From: Synechococcus sp. RSCCF101
GTDB taxonomy: Bacteria > Cyanobacteriota > Cyanobacteriia > PCC-6307 > Cyanobiaceae
Assembly (NCBI RefSeq): GCF_008807075.1
Contig: NZ_CP035632.1
Coordinates: forward strand, 2,542,001-2,606,000
Length of the DNA stretch: 64,000 nucleotides
Direction of reading: 5' to 3'
Each line of letters opens with the position of its first letter. The first letter of the stretch is position 1. Under the pieces are notes generated by a model that saw only the letters and a program-made list of their open reading frames with translations, searched no databases and was not told the origin of the DNA. Below are positions 26,147 to 35,473 of the stretch, in pieces. Both the position numbers and the translations under genes were made by a program.

Positions 26147-27739
26147 TCAGCAGCTCCCACCCGCCCGAGCTGGCCACCGGCAGGCAGTCTTCGGGGGATC
26201 CTCATCGGTGCCGGCCGGCCCCATCAGCAGCCAGGCCGCCGGTTCGCTCTGACGGTGGCGGCGGATCCGTTGTCCGGCATACCAGTTGAGGCTCGGGCGC
26301 TCATCGTGGCCCAGCAGGGCCACCGGTTCCTTCACGCTGAGGGCCAGCGCCGCCGGAGCCTGCACCGGCCAGGTCTCCTGCAGTTCCCAGAGCCACAGCG
26401 GCCCCTGCAGCAGCACCGCCAGCCCCAGCACGCTGCCACCCGTCAGGGCGGCGGCGCCGATGCGGCGACGGCTGAGGCGGTTGGCCAGCAGCAGCAGGCC
26501 GCCGGAACTCCAGCCCAGGCCGCAGGCCAGGGCCACGCCGACCAGCTCACCCGGCAGTGGGATCCAGCCCAGGCCTGTGCCTGCGGCGGCCAGCAGCAGC
26601 AGCACGCCCAGGCCCAGCCACACCTTTGGCACCTGCAGCAGCAGTCCGCGCCAGGGCGGAGCCGCCGGTGGATGTGGCTGCTCGATCAGCCAGGCCAGCA
26701 CAGGGCCGCAGAGGACTGCGAAGGGGAGCCAGAGGGGATGGCTGTACCAGGGCAGCTGGGTCTTCAGGGGCAGGATCGACGCCGCCAGCACCATCTGCAG
26801 CGCGAGGGCCCAGCGGCCCCAGCGGCTGTTTCGCTGCTGCCAGGCCCAGGCCAGAGCGACGGGCCAGAGCAGCAGCCAGGGCCAGCCGCCCTCCAGCAGT
26901 TCGGTGAGCGGCACGCGCCAGCCCAGGTCGCTGCCCTCACCGGCATCCAGCAGCACCCGGCCGGCCCCGTCGCCGCCCCAGAGCCAGAGGGCATCGCCCC
27001 CCCGCACCGCTCCATGCCAGAGGTGCCAGGCCAGCCCGGGCAGCAGCCCGGCGCCCAGCCAGCCGAGCCCCTGCGGCCGCCAGCGGCGGCGCTCCTCACC
27101 GCTGGCCAGCAGGGGCAGGGCCGCGGCGACGGCCACCGGAAGCAGCAGCGGTGCCTTGAGCAGCAGCATGCCGCTGCCCGCGAGGCCGGCCGTCAGGGCG
27201 CGCCGCCGGTCCGCCCGCGAGCGATCGATGCTCAGCAGCTGCCACCAGAGCAGTCCGATCAGGCTCAGCTGCGTGCCGTCGAGCATGGCCAGCCGGCCGT
27301 GGCGGGCCAGCGGCAGCAGGGTGAGCAGGATCGCGGCCGTGGCCAGTGCCGCTGCTCGCTCACCGGGGCGCAGCCGCCACTGGATCAGGCCGCCCAGCGG
27401 CACCACCAGGGTTGAGAGCAGGGCCGGGATCAGCCGCACCCATCCCTCCGGCGGCGGTTCCAGGCCCGGCCAGGCCCGCAGCAGCAGGGCAATCAGTCCG
27501 TGCAGGCCCGGGGGCTTGTTGAGGTAGGGCTGGTCCCAGAGGGTGGGCAACAGCACCGCCGTGCCCTCGGTGCGGCTCAGCTCCAGCGCCACCCGCGCCA
27601 CGGTGGCCTCGTCCCAGTCGCGCAGCGGCGGATCCCCCAGGCCCGGCAGCGCCAGCAGGCAGCCCACGACCCACAGCAGCAGGAGGCCCGGGACCAGCGA
27701 GCAGGCCGGCTGGGCTGGTTCAGCGCTCGCCACGGCCAC
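26147..27739 (-). CDS. GT39/ArnT-like glycosyltransferase
   Basis: First gene of the minus-strand glycan operon. A 530-residue polytopic protein with the family's N-terminal catalytic loop LRDWDEATVARVALELSR and the following LWDQPYLNKPPGLHGLIALL, which resembles ArnT. About twelve hydrophobic helices follow, and LPWYSHPLWLPFAVLCGPV near residue 330 matches the HPLxxPF-type region of the family. It should transfer a sugar from a polyprenyl carrier to an acceptor outside the membrane; the acceptor is unknown. It diverges from the first porin gene. Confidence 0.82.
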   Translation of the reverse strand: MAVASAEPAQPACSLVPGLLLLWVVGCLLALPGLGDPPLRDWDEATVARVALELSRTEGTAVLLPTLWDQPYLNKPPGLHGLIALLLRAWPGLEPPPEGWVRLIPALLSTLVVPLGGLIQWRLRPGERAAALATAAILLTLLPLARHGRLAMLDGTQLSLIGLLWWQLLSIDRSRADRRRALTAGLAGSGMLLLKAPLLLPVAVAAALPLLASGEERRRWRPQGLGWLGAGLLPGLAWHLWHGAVRGGDALWLWGGDGAGRVLLDAGEGSDLGWRVPLTELLEGGWPWLLLWPVALAWAWQQRNSRWGRWALALQMVLAASILPLKTQLPWYSHPLWLPFAVLCGPVLAWLIEQPHPPAAPPWRGLLLQVPKVWLGLGVLLLLAAAGTGLGWIPLPGELVGVALACGLGWSSGGLLLLANRLSRRRIGAAALTGGSVLGLAVLLQGPLWLWELQETWPVQAPAALALSVKEPVALLGHDERPSLNWYAGQRIRRHRQSEPAAWLLMGPAGTDEDPPKTACRWPARAGGSC

Positions 27740-27905
27740 GGCTCGGGTACGGAAGGGCCCCAGCTTCTCTCGCCCGGGGCCTGCACCCGGGGGTGTGCCT
27801 TTGACGACCGGCCAAGGTGCCTAGTGGCACAGACCCTCTGCCGACCCGGGTCTCCGTCCGCAACATTTGTGTCGGCGCCATGCGCCACTTCTGTGTGAGG
27901 ACCCC

Positions 27906-29609
27906 ATGAAACTCTTCCAGCGACTGCTGGTGGCACCTGCGGCCCTGGGCCTTCTGGCTCCTGTGGCCGCCGGTGTGGCCGGCAGCGCCAACGCCTCCGA
28001 GCTGAACCTGGACGGCGTCGGCGACTACTCCAGCTCCCGTGAGCAGGTCACCAGCATCTCCCAGTTCTCGGACGTCTACCCGACCGACTGGGCCTACCAG
28101 GCGCTCTCGAACCTGATCGAGCGCTACGGCTGCGTGGCCGGCTATCCGGACGGCACCTACCGCGGCGGCCGTGCCATGACCCGCTTCGAGGCGGCGGCAC
28201 TGCTGAACGCCTGCCTGGATCGGATCACCGAGGTGACCGACGAACTCAAGCGCCTGATGAAGGAGTTCGAGAAGGAACTCGCCATCCTCAAGGGCCGCGT
28301 CGATGGCCTCGAGGCCCGCGTGGGTGAGCTGGAGGCCAACCAGTTCTCCACCACCACCAAACTCAATGGTGTCGCCTACATGGTGATCGGCGCCAACAGC
28401 TTCGGCGGTGACGCTGAGCAAGGCGCGCGAGATCTCGTCCTCGGCACCAACGCCTCTGATGGCGATGGTGGTTTCGTGACCAAAGGCTTTGGTTCCGATC
28501 GTGCTGAGGCTGCCGCTGCTGCCTCCGGTGGCACGGTCTTCAACTACGACCTCCGGATCGATCTGGACACCAGCTTCACCGGTAAGGACCTGCTGCGGAC
28601 CCGTCTGCGCGCCGGCAACTTCGGCGACTCTCCCTTCGGTGGCGGCGGCTATGTGGGCCTGACCGGCATGGAGGTTGCGTTTGAGGAAGACGGCGACGAC
28701 ACCGTCAACATCAACCGCCTCTTCTACCAGTTCCCCGTCGGTGAGAACTGGACGGTGACGGCCGGTGCTCGTGTCCGTCAGGACGACATGCTGGCTGTGT
28801 GGCCTTCGGCTTACCCCGATGACACCATCCTCGACATCTTCACCTACGCCGGTGCTCCGGGTGCCTACAACCTGACCCTCGGCGGAGGCGGTGGTCTCTG
28901 GTGGGAGAGCGGCGACTTCAGCATCAGCGCCCTGTATGTGTCGGGTAACGCCGACGACGGCAACCCCAACACCGGCGGTATCGCCACGGACGGCGCTGCC
29001 AGCACCGGTACCGTTCAGCTGGCCTATGCACCCAGCAACTGGGGACTGGCTGCGGCCTACACCTACAGCTCCGGCGACAATGGCGCCGGCATCTACGCAG
29101 GCAACGGCACTCCTCTGGCCAACACCCTTTCGGCCGCTGGCCGCACCAATGCCGTTGGTGTGAGCGCCTGGTGGGAGCCCGAGAACCCGGGCTGGATCCC
29201 TGGCATCAGCGCAGGCTGGGGTCTGAACAGTGTCGACACCAACGACGACACCGCGTTCGGTACCATCATCGACAGTGGTACGTCCCAGTCCTGGTACGTG
29301 GGTCTCCAGTGGAAGGATGCCTTCCTCAAGGGCAACACCCTTGGCATGGCTGTGGGTCAGGCCACCTTCGTCACCAACCTCGAAGTTGACGACGACTTCG
29401 ACGATGTCCTCACCGACTGGGCTGGCGACGGCAACTACGCCTGGGAGTGGTGGTACAAGTTCCAGGTGACCGACAACATCTCGCTCACCCCCGCCATCTA
29501 CTACCTCAGCCGCCCCTACGGTCAGCTGACCAACGGCACCATTGACGGTGATCGCGACGACACCTTCAACAACTTCGGTGGCCTTGTGAAGGCAACCTTC
29601 AAGTTCTGA
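27906..29609 (+). CDS. SLH-domain outer-membrane porin (copy 1)
   Basis: Cyanobacterial SomA/iron-uptake-type porin, 567 residues. Signal peptide MKLFQRLLVAPAALGLLAPV ending at NAS|E; SLH domain around residues 45-100 (SDVYPTDWAYQALSNLIERY, GYPDGTYRGGRAMTRFEAAA); a coiled-coil with KRLMKEFEKELAILKGRVDG; then a beta-barrel ending in F (GGLVKATFKF). The SLH domain should bind peptidoglycan-linked polymer. Upstream, TTGACG (27801-27806) and an inverted repeat GTGCC-TAGT-GGCAC (27817-27830) are candidate promoter parts. Residues 47-151 are almost identical at DNA level to copy 2. Confidence 0.92.
   Translation: MKLFQRLLVAPAALGLLAPVAAGVAGSANASELNLDGVGDYSSSREQVTSISQFSDVYPTDWAYQALSNLIERYGCVAGYPDGTYRGGRAMTRFEAAALLNACLDRITEVTDELKRLMKEFEKELAILKGRVDGLEARVGELEANQFSTTTKLNGVAYMVIGANSFGGDAEQGARDLVLGTNASDGDGGFVTKGFGSDRAEAAAAASGGTVFNYDLRIDLDTSFTGKDLLRTRLRAGNFGDSPFGGGGYVGLTGMEVAFEEDGDDTVNINRLFYQFPVGENWTVTAGARVRQDDMLAVWPSAYPDDTILDIFTYAGAPGAYNLTLGGGGGLWWESGDFSISALYVSGNADDGNPNTGGIATDGAASTGTVQLAYAPSNWGLAAAYTYSSGDNGAGIYAGNGTPLANTLSAAGRTNAVGVSAWWEPENPGWIPGISAGWGLNSVDTNDDTAFGTIIDSGTSQSWYVGLQWKDAFLKGNTLGMAVGQATFVTNLEVDDDFDDVLTDWAGDGNYAWEWWYKFQVTDNISLTPAIYYLSRPYGQLTNGTIDGDRDDTFNNFGGLVKATFKF
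28044..28358 (+). repeat. Conserved SLH/coiled-coil tract, copy A
   Basis: This 315-base segment matches 30116-30430 with only four differences (at 28067, 28229, 28304 and 28339 by my reading), while flanking porin sequence differs strongly. It encodes the SLH domain and coiled-coil. Confidence 0.85.
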
Positions 29610-29667
29610 TCATCACCGGACCAAGAGCAGCATTGCCCTGCTCTTGATCACCGTTCGATCAACTATG

Positions 29668-29693
29668 AGCCCGGCAATCGCCGGGCTTTTCTG
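29668..29693 (+). terminator. Rho-independent terminator after porin copy 1
   Basis: Eight-bp stem AGCCCGGC/GCCGGGCT, loop AATC, then TTTTCTG. A weaker hairpin AAGAGCAG...CTGCTCTT lies just before it at 29623-29645. The remaining 269 bases to the next porin are AT-richer than the flanks and probably hold its promoter; I saw no convincing -35/-10 pair and no other gene. Confidence 0.85.
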
Positions 29694-29962
29694 TTGGCCT
29701 GGATCGAATGCCCAGTCTGTTGCTTGCGTTGAGCCTGGGCGGCTTGACGACCTTGCTGTTTGGCTCCATTCTGAGTCTGCTTCAGTTGACAGTCTGCGGC
29801 ACGTGGCAGACTTCAAGGAATCAGAAGTTAAGGCCAGTTAAAGATGAGTTTGTGCGTTCTTGATGGACGCAGTCTCAGCTGGAATGCCTGCAATCTTTGT
29901 TATTCCAGATAAGGTGTTGGCGGGCATTTTTGCCCGCAATCTTCAATTGGTGTGAGGACCCA

Positions 29963-31780
29963 ATGAAACTCTTCCAGCGTCTGCTGGTTGCTCCCGCTGC
30001 CCTGGGCCTGCTGGCTCCCGTGGCGGCCGGGCTGCCCAGTGCCGCTTCCGCCGGTGAGCTGAACCTCGATGGAGTCAGTGCTTACAGTGTTGACGAGGAG
30101 GATCTGGAATACGACCAGGTCACCAGCATCTCCCAGTTTTCGGACGTCTACCCGACCGACTGGGCCTACCAGGCGCTCTCGAACCTGATCGAGCGCTACG
30201 GCTGCGTGGCCGGCTATCCGGACGGCACCTACCGCGGCGGCCGTGCCATGACCCGCTTCGAGGCGGCGGCACTGCTGAACGCCTGCCTGGATCGGATCAC
30301 TGAGGTGACCGACGAACTCAAGCGCCTGATGAAGGAGTTCGAGAAGGAACTCGCCATCCTCAAGGGCCGCGTCGACGGCCTCGAGGCCCGCGTGGGTGAG
30401 CTGGAGGCCACCCAGTTCTCCACCACCACCGTGCTCAAGGGCAAGAACACCTTTGTGATGGGTGCGGTGAACGGCTCGGGCGACAACCCCGATGGCACCC
30501 TCGACAGCTACCTGCTGGCCGGTGGCCGCCAGGAGGAACTCTTCCCTGCGGTGGGCTCGGATGAGTACAACGCGGAGGAAGGCGCCTTCACCTTCAGCTA
30601 CGACGCCCGCATCGAGCTGAAGACCAGCTTCACCGGCAAGGACCTGCTGTTCACCCGCCTGCGCGCCAACAACTTCGACAACGCCTTCAACGGCGACGGT
30701 CTGGCCGGCAACCTGACCAAGCTGGACATCGCGGACGACACCAGCAATACCGTCAAGATCAACCGTCTATACTACAAGTTCCCGCTTGGCGATTCCTTCA
30801 CGGCCATCGTCGGCCCGGTGGCCCGGAACACGGAATCCCTGGCCATGAAGCCGTCGGTCTACGGCAAGAAGGGCGACAAGATCCTTGATTTCTTCGGTGG
30901 CACCTGGGGCACCCCCGGTGTCTACAACAAGGAGACCGGTGGCCTGATCGGTGCCTACTGGAAGCAGAAGGTCGACAAGGGAGATCCTGCCTTCAGCGTG
31001 TCGGTCAACTACGTGGCCGACAGCGGTGAAGCCAGCGACGGCAACCCCAACACCGGCGGCTTCATGACCGATAACTCCGAGGGCAACATCCTTGCCCAGC
31101 TGGGTTACGGCAACAAGCAGTGGGGCCTGGCCCTGGGCTATCGCTACGGCCAGTGCCAGGCGAAGTTCCGCAACGGCACCGACTTCGTGGCGGCCAACAG
31201 CTTCTGGCAGGACTGCGAGAAGATCACCGACATCACGGTGGATGCCGACGGCAACTTCGATGGCTTCGAGCGGGGCGGCCGCAGCGACGCCGATTCCCAC
31301 AGCTTCGCGGTGAACGCCTACTGGCAGCCGAAGGAGGCCGGCTGGATTCCCTCCATCAGCGTCGGCTGGGCCATCTCCTCGCTCAACGGCAAGCAGGTGG
31401 ATCTGGATTCCGACAGCTATACCTACATCCTCAACGGCACCAGCTACACGGTGGATGCCGATGACATCGAGGATCGCGTGCCCAACGAGTTCCAGAGCTG
31501 GATGGTCGGCCTGCAGTGGCGCGACGTGTTCATCGAAGGCAACGACCTCGGCTTCGCCGTGGGTCAGCCCCAGTTCGTGACCTCGCTCAAGGGCGGTGAC
31601 ACCCCCTTCGATGGCAACTACGCCTGGGAGCTCTGGTATCAGTTCCAGGTGACCGACAACATCGCCATCACTCCGGCGCTGTTCTACCTGAGCCGCCCGC
31701 AGGGCAACCTCACCGGCCCCACCTACGACAACAACTTCTCCGTCTTCGGCGGCCTGGTTCAGACCACCTTCAAGTTCTGA
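29963..31780 (+). CDS. SLH-domain outer-membrane porin (copy 2)
   Basis: A 605-residue paralogue of the preceding porin. Signal peptide MKLFQRLLVAPAALGLLAPV, cleavage near ASA|GE, then SLH domain, coiled-coil and a barrel that ends in GGLVQTTFKF with the terminal Phe recognised by the BAM machinery. The barrel region differs from copy 1 (for example YRYGQCQAKFRNGTDFVAAN with a Cys, paired with SFWQDCEK), so pore selectivity may differ. The start context GTGAGGACCCAATGAAACTC is nearly the same as in copy 1. An intrinsic terminator follows at 31814. Confidence 0.92.
   Translation: MKLFQRLLVAPAALGLLAPVAAGLPSAASAGELNLDGVSAYSVDEEDLEYDQVTSISQFSDVYPTDWAYQALSNLIERYGCVAGYPDGTYRGGRAMTRFEAAALLNACLDRITEVTDELKRLMKEFEKELAILKGRVDGLEARVGELEATQFSTTTVLKGKNTFVMGAVNGSGDNPDGTLDSYLLAGGRQEELFPAVGSDEYNAEEGAFTFSYDARIELKTSFTGKDLLFTRLRANNFDNAFNGDGLAGNLTKLDIADDTSNTVKINRLYYKFPLGDSFTAIVGPVARNTESLAMKPSVYGKKGDKILDFFGGTWGTPGVYNKETGGLIGAYWKQKVDKGDPAFSVSVNYVADSGEASDGNPNTGGFMTDNSEGNILAQLGYGNKQWGLALGYRYGQCQAKFRNGTDFVAANSFWQDCEKITDITVDADGNFDGFERGGRSDADSHSFAVNAYWQPKEAGWIPSISVGWAISSLNGKQVDLDSDSYTYILNGTSYTVDADDIEDRVPNEFQSWMVGLQWRDVFIEGNDLGFAVGQPQFVTSLKGGDTPFDGNYAWELWYQFQVTDNIAITPALFYLSRPQGNLTGPTYDNNFSVFGGLVQTTFKF
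30116..30430 (+). repeat. Conserved SLH/coiled-coil tract, copy B
   Basis: Partner of 28044-28358, with four differences in 315 bases; three are third-position silent changes and the last changes Asn to Thr. Confidence 0.85.
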
Positions 31781-31813
31781 AGCGCGGTTCCTGAACCCTC
31801 CTCACACACACCG

Positions 31814-31843
31814 GCCCCTCCCTCGTGGAGGGGCTTTTTCTTG
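31814..31843 (+). terminator. Rho-independent terminator after porin copy 2
   Basis: Eight-bp stem GCCCCTCC/GGAGGGGC, five-base loop, then TTTTTCTT. It separates copy 2 from the degraded third porin. Confidence 0.9.
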
Positions 31844-31896
31844 GCGCCCTCCAGGCACGTGGCGCAGCATGGGCCCGAGTTCTGGCCAGGCGTGCC

Positions 31897-33729
31897 ATGA
31901 CAGCGGCAGGCGCCGTCCCCGATGCAGCGGCTGCGGGCCCGGGTCTGCCTGGTCCCATCCGTCCTCTGTGGGCTGGTGCCGTGCTGGCTCTGGCCCTGTT
32001 GCCGCAGGCTGGGGCCAGGGAGCTCAACCTGAGTGCCATCGAGACGTATGCCGGGCCTCCGGAGCCGGATGCGGCCTCCCGCACTTCCGGCGAGCGGCGG
32101 CTGAGCGCCTCGGACGAGCAGGCCCTCACCCGCCTGATCGAGCGCAGTGGCTGCGCGGCCCGCCTCCCGGATGGCCCCGGCCGGGATGGCCGTGCCCTGA
32201 CCCGCTTCGAGGCCGCGGCCGTCCTCAACGTCTGCCTGCCTCAGATCGCCGCGGTGTCGGACGACCTCAGGCCCCTGATCCGTGCGTTCGAGCCGGAACT
32301 GGCGATCCTCAGGGGCCGGGCGGACGGTCTCGACGCGCGCCTGGGTGAACTGGAGGCGAGCCGGTTCTCCACCACCACTGTTCTCAATGCTTCGACCAGC
32401 GGCGTGCTCGGGGCGGTGTCGGCGTCGGGCGACGACCCCCGGGGTCGACTCGACAGCGCGCTGCCGGCCGGGAGCGTGCCATCGGAGCTGTTCCCGGCCC
32501 TGGGGGCCTCGGCCTACAACGCGGAGGAGGGTGCGCTGGTGTTCAGCACCGACCTGAGCATCACGCAGACCACGAGCTTCAGCGGAAGGGACCGGCTCCT
32601 CTTCCGCATGCACGCCAACAACTTCAACAACGCTTTCAACGGTCGGGGGCTGCCCGGCCGGCTCACGAATCTGGTGGTCTCGGATGACACCGAGGGTGTG
32701 GTGAAGGTGAACCGCCTGCACTACACCGTGCCCCTCAACGACACGCTCACCGCTTATGTCGGTGCCCGGGCCCGCAACACCGAATCGATCGCCCTGATTC
32801 CGTCCGTCTATGGCAAGAACGGAGAGAGGATTCTCGACTTCTTCGGCGGAGTCTGGGGGGCGCCTGCGGTCTACAACAAGGCGACCGGTGCCCTGATCGG
32901 CCTCAGCTGGGAGCAGCCCGTCACCGCAGGCCAGCCGGGCTGGAGTCTGTCGGCCAATGTCGTGACGCCGAGCAACCGCGCCAGCCGGGGGGAGTCCGGC
33001 TCTGGAGGGGTTCTCAGCGAGAACGCGGCGGCCTCCCTGCTGGCGCAGCTGGCCTACGGGGGCAGCCGCTGGGGCATCGCGGCCGGCTACCGCCACGGCC
33101 AGTGCGAGTCGTCGTTCCGCACCGGCACCGACTTCGCCGCGGCCAACAGCTTCTGGCAGGACTGCCGGACGATCACCGACCTCGCCATCGCTGCCGACGG
33201 CACAGTGCAGGCGCTGCAGCGTGAGGGCCGCAGTGGCGCCCGATCCAACAGCGTGGCGCTGAACGCGTACTGGCAGCCGGAACGGGCCGGCTGGATCCCC
33301 TCCGTCAGCGCCGGCTGGGCCCTGGCCTCGCTCTCCGGGCGGCAGCTGGACCTCCAGGAGGATCGCTAAATCCTCAATCTGAACGGACGCCGCACGACAC
33401 TGTCCAGCTCCGATCTCGAAGGGCGGGTGCCGGCTCAGTTCCAGAGCTGGATGGTCGGCCTGCAGTGGCGGGATGTGCTCGCCAGCGGCAACGATCTGGG
33501 GCTCGCCGTGGGCCAGCCTCAGTTCGTGACCCGGCTGAAGGGGGGCGGCACGCCCTTCGATGGCAACACCGCCTGGGAGCTCTGGTACCAGATCCAGATC
33601 TCCGATGCCATCTCGCTCACACCGGCCCTCTTCTATCTGAGCCGTCCGCAGGGCAATCTGACCGGACCGGCCGGCCGGAACCGCTTCTCGGTGTTCGGGG
33701 GCCTGGTGCAGACCGTCTTCCGGTTCTGA
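31897..33729 (+). pseudogene. Degraded SLH porin (copy 3), in-frame stop
   Basis: Third porin paralogue. The frame is open from the ATG at 31897 to a TAA at 33367-33369, then continues in the same frame to 33729 with [28 protein letters not shown] and the barrel end [10 protein letters not shown]. In copy 2 the matching codon is TAC in TYILNG, so one C-to-A change made the stop. The SLH domain is also eroded: the YPTDWAYQAL part is lost and GYPDGTYRGG has become RLPDGPGRDG, while the coiled-coil has lost its Lys/Glu pattern. It begins 54 bases after a strong terminator, with no clear promoter of its own. A true pseudogene is most likely. Confidence 0.85.
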
Positions 33730-33791
33730 TCGCCCGGTCCCCGTTCCTCCGGCCCCACCGCTATTCCCCCGGTGTCCCGCACGACCCGACC

Positions 33792-34757
33792 ATGGCCATC
33801 GCCTCCGACATCACGGCTCTGGTGGGCCGCACGCCGCTGGTGCGCCTCAACCGGATTCCCGCCGCCGAAGGCTGCCGGGCCGAACTGGTGGCCAAGCTGG
33901 AGAGCTTCAATCCCACCGCCTCGGTGAAGGACCGCATCGCCGGGGCGATGGTGGAGGCGGCGGAGCGGGAGGGACGACTCCTGCCGGGTCATTCCGTGCT
34001 GGTGGAGCCCACCAGCGGCAACACCGGCATTGCTCTGGCCATGGTGGCCGCCGCGCGGGGCTACCGGCTCATTCTCACCATGCCCGACACGATGAGCGTG
34101 GAGCGGCGGGCCATGCTGCGGGCCTACGGAGCCGAGCTGCAGCTCACGCCCGGCCAGGACGGCATGGCCGGCGCGATCGAGCGGGCCCGCGAGCTGGTGG
34201 AGTCGATCCCGGGAGCCGTGCAGCTGGAGCAGTTCACCAATCCCGCCAATCCGGCCGTGCACGCGGCCACCACCGCCGAGGAGATCTGGGCCGACTGCGA
34301 CGGGCAGCTCGATGCCCTGGTGGCGGGCGTGGGCACCGGCGGCACCCTGACCGGCTGCGCCGGCGTGCTGCGAGCGCGCCGTCCAGCGCTGCACATGGTG
34401 GCGGTGGAGCCGGAGGCCAGCGCCGTGCTCTCCGGTGGCCCGGCCGGTCCCCATCGCATTCAGGGCATCGGCGCCGGTTTTGTTCCGCCGGTGCTCGACC
34501 GGAGCCTGATCGATGAGATCGTGACCGTCAGCGATGAGCGGGCGATGGAGATCGGACGCCGACTGGCCCGGGAGGAGGGGCTGCTGAGCGGCATCAGCAG
34601 CGGTGCCGCCGTGGCGGCGGCCCTGGCCGTGGGCTGCCGTGAGGGCATGGAGGGTCGCCGCATCGTGGTGATTCTCGCCAGCTTCGGGGAGCGCTATCTC
34701 TCCACGCCGATGTTCAGCGACGCTCCATTGAGCCCTGCGGCGGGAGCGTTGCTCTGA
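33792..34757 (+). CDS. cysK: Cysteine synthase (O-acetylserine sulfhydrylase)
   Basis: PLP enzyme that makes cysteine from O-acetylserine and sulfide. PLP lysine about residue 46 in [17 protein letters not shown], substrate loop [16 protein letters not shown], and phosphate loop [10 protein letters not shown]. The final [13 protein letters not shown] provides the PLP N1-binding serine. At 321 residues the length is normal. CysK versus CysM type is not separable by eye. Its stop overlaps the start of the J-domain gene (TGATG). Confidence 0.92.
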   Translation: MAIASDITALVGRTPLVRLNRIPAAEGCRAELVAKLESFNPTASVKDRIAGAMVEAAEREGRLLPGHSVLVEPTSGNTGIALAMVAAARGYRLILTMPDTMSVERRAMLRAYGAELQLTPGQDGMAGAIERARELVESIPGAVQLEQFTNPANPAVHAATTAEEIWADCDGQLDALVAGVGTGGTLTGCAGVLRARRPALHMVAVEPEASAVLSGGPAGPHRIQGIGAGFVPPVLDRSLIDEIVTVSDERAMEIGRRLAREEGLLSGISSGAAVAAALAVGCREGMEGRRIVVILASFGERYLSTPMFSDAPLSPAAGALL

Positions 34758-35455
34758 TGGCCCCGGCGCCGCTGCCCGATCCCTATCGCGTGCTGGGTGT
34801 GCCCCGCAGCGCCAGCGGCGCGGCGATCAAGGCCGCCTACCGGTCGCTGGTGAAGCGCCATCATCCCGATGCCGGCGGTGATGAGCAGCGCATGCTCGCC
34901 ATCAACGCCGCCTGGGAGGTGCTCGGCGATGGCGACCGCCGCCGGGCCTACGACCGCCGTTCGGCGCCCGCCGGCGCCGTGTCCCGTGCTGATGCTCCCG
35001 CCGGCGCCGCCGGAGCGTCCGTCCGGAGCCGTCCGCGCGCCCGGGCGGAGCAGGATGCGGACCTGGTCCGCTGGCTGCGGGTGGTGTACGCCCCGATCGA
35101 TCGCCTGCTGGGCCAGGTGATCAATCCCTTCCCCGCTCACCTGCGGGACCTGGCCGCCGATCCCTACGACGACGGACTGATGGAGACCTTCTGCAGCTAC
35201 CTGGAGCAGAGCCAGCGCAAGCTGGAGACCGTGGAGACCCTGTTCCGCTCCACACCCACGCCCCCGGCGGCGCGCGGATTCGGGCTGAGCCTGTACCACT
35301 GCCTCGCCCAGGTGAAGGACGCCCTGGTGGAGCTGGACCGCTACACGATGGGCTACGTGGACAGCTACCTGCGCGATGGTCGCGAGATGCTGCGCGAGGC
35401 CGGCCGCCGCCGCCGTGAGCTCAAGGCCGAGCGCCGCCGTCTGCAGGGCGCCTGA
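34757..35455 (+). CDS. J-domain protein (DnaJ-like co-chaperone)
   Basis: A 232-residue protein with an N-terminal J domain (DPYRVLGVPRSASGAAIKAA, HHPDAGG with the HPD motif, and WEVLGDGDRRRAYDR). The zinc-finger and C-terminal peptide-binding domains of DnaJ are absent. The remaining 150 residues are helical and charged (for example DAGREMLREAGRRRRELKAE-like end), so the client is unknown. It should stimulate an Hsp70. Translationally coupled to cysK by a one-base overlap. Confidence 0.85.
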   Translation: MAPAPLPDPYRVLGVPRSASGAAIKAAYRSLVKRHHPDAGGDEQRMLAINAAWEVLGDGDRRRAYDRRSAPAGAVSRADAPAGAAGASVRSRPRARAEQDADLVRWLRVVYAPIDRLLGQVINPFPAHLRDLAADPYDDGLMETFCSYLEQSQRKLETVETLFRSTPTPPAARGFGLSLYHCLAQVKDALVELDRYTMGYVDSYLRDGREMLREAGRRRRELKAERRRLQGA

Positions 35456-35473
35456 GGCGGAGCGGAACCATCC

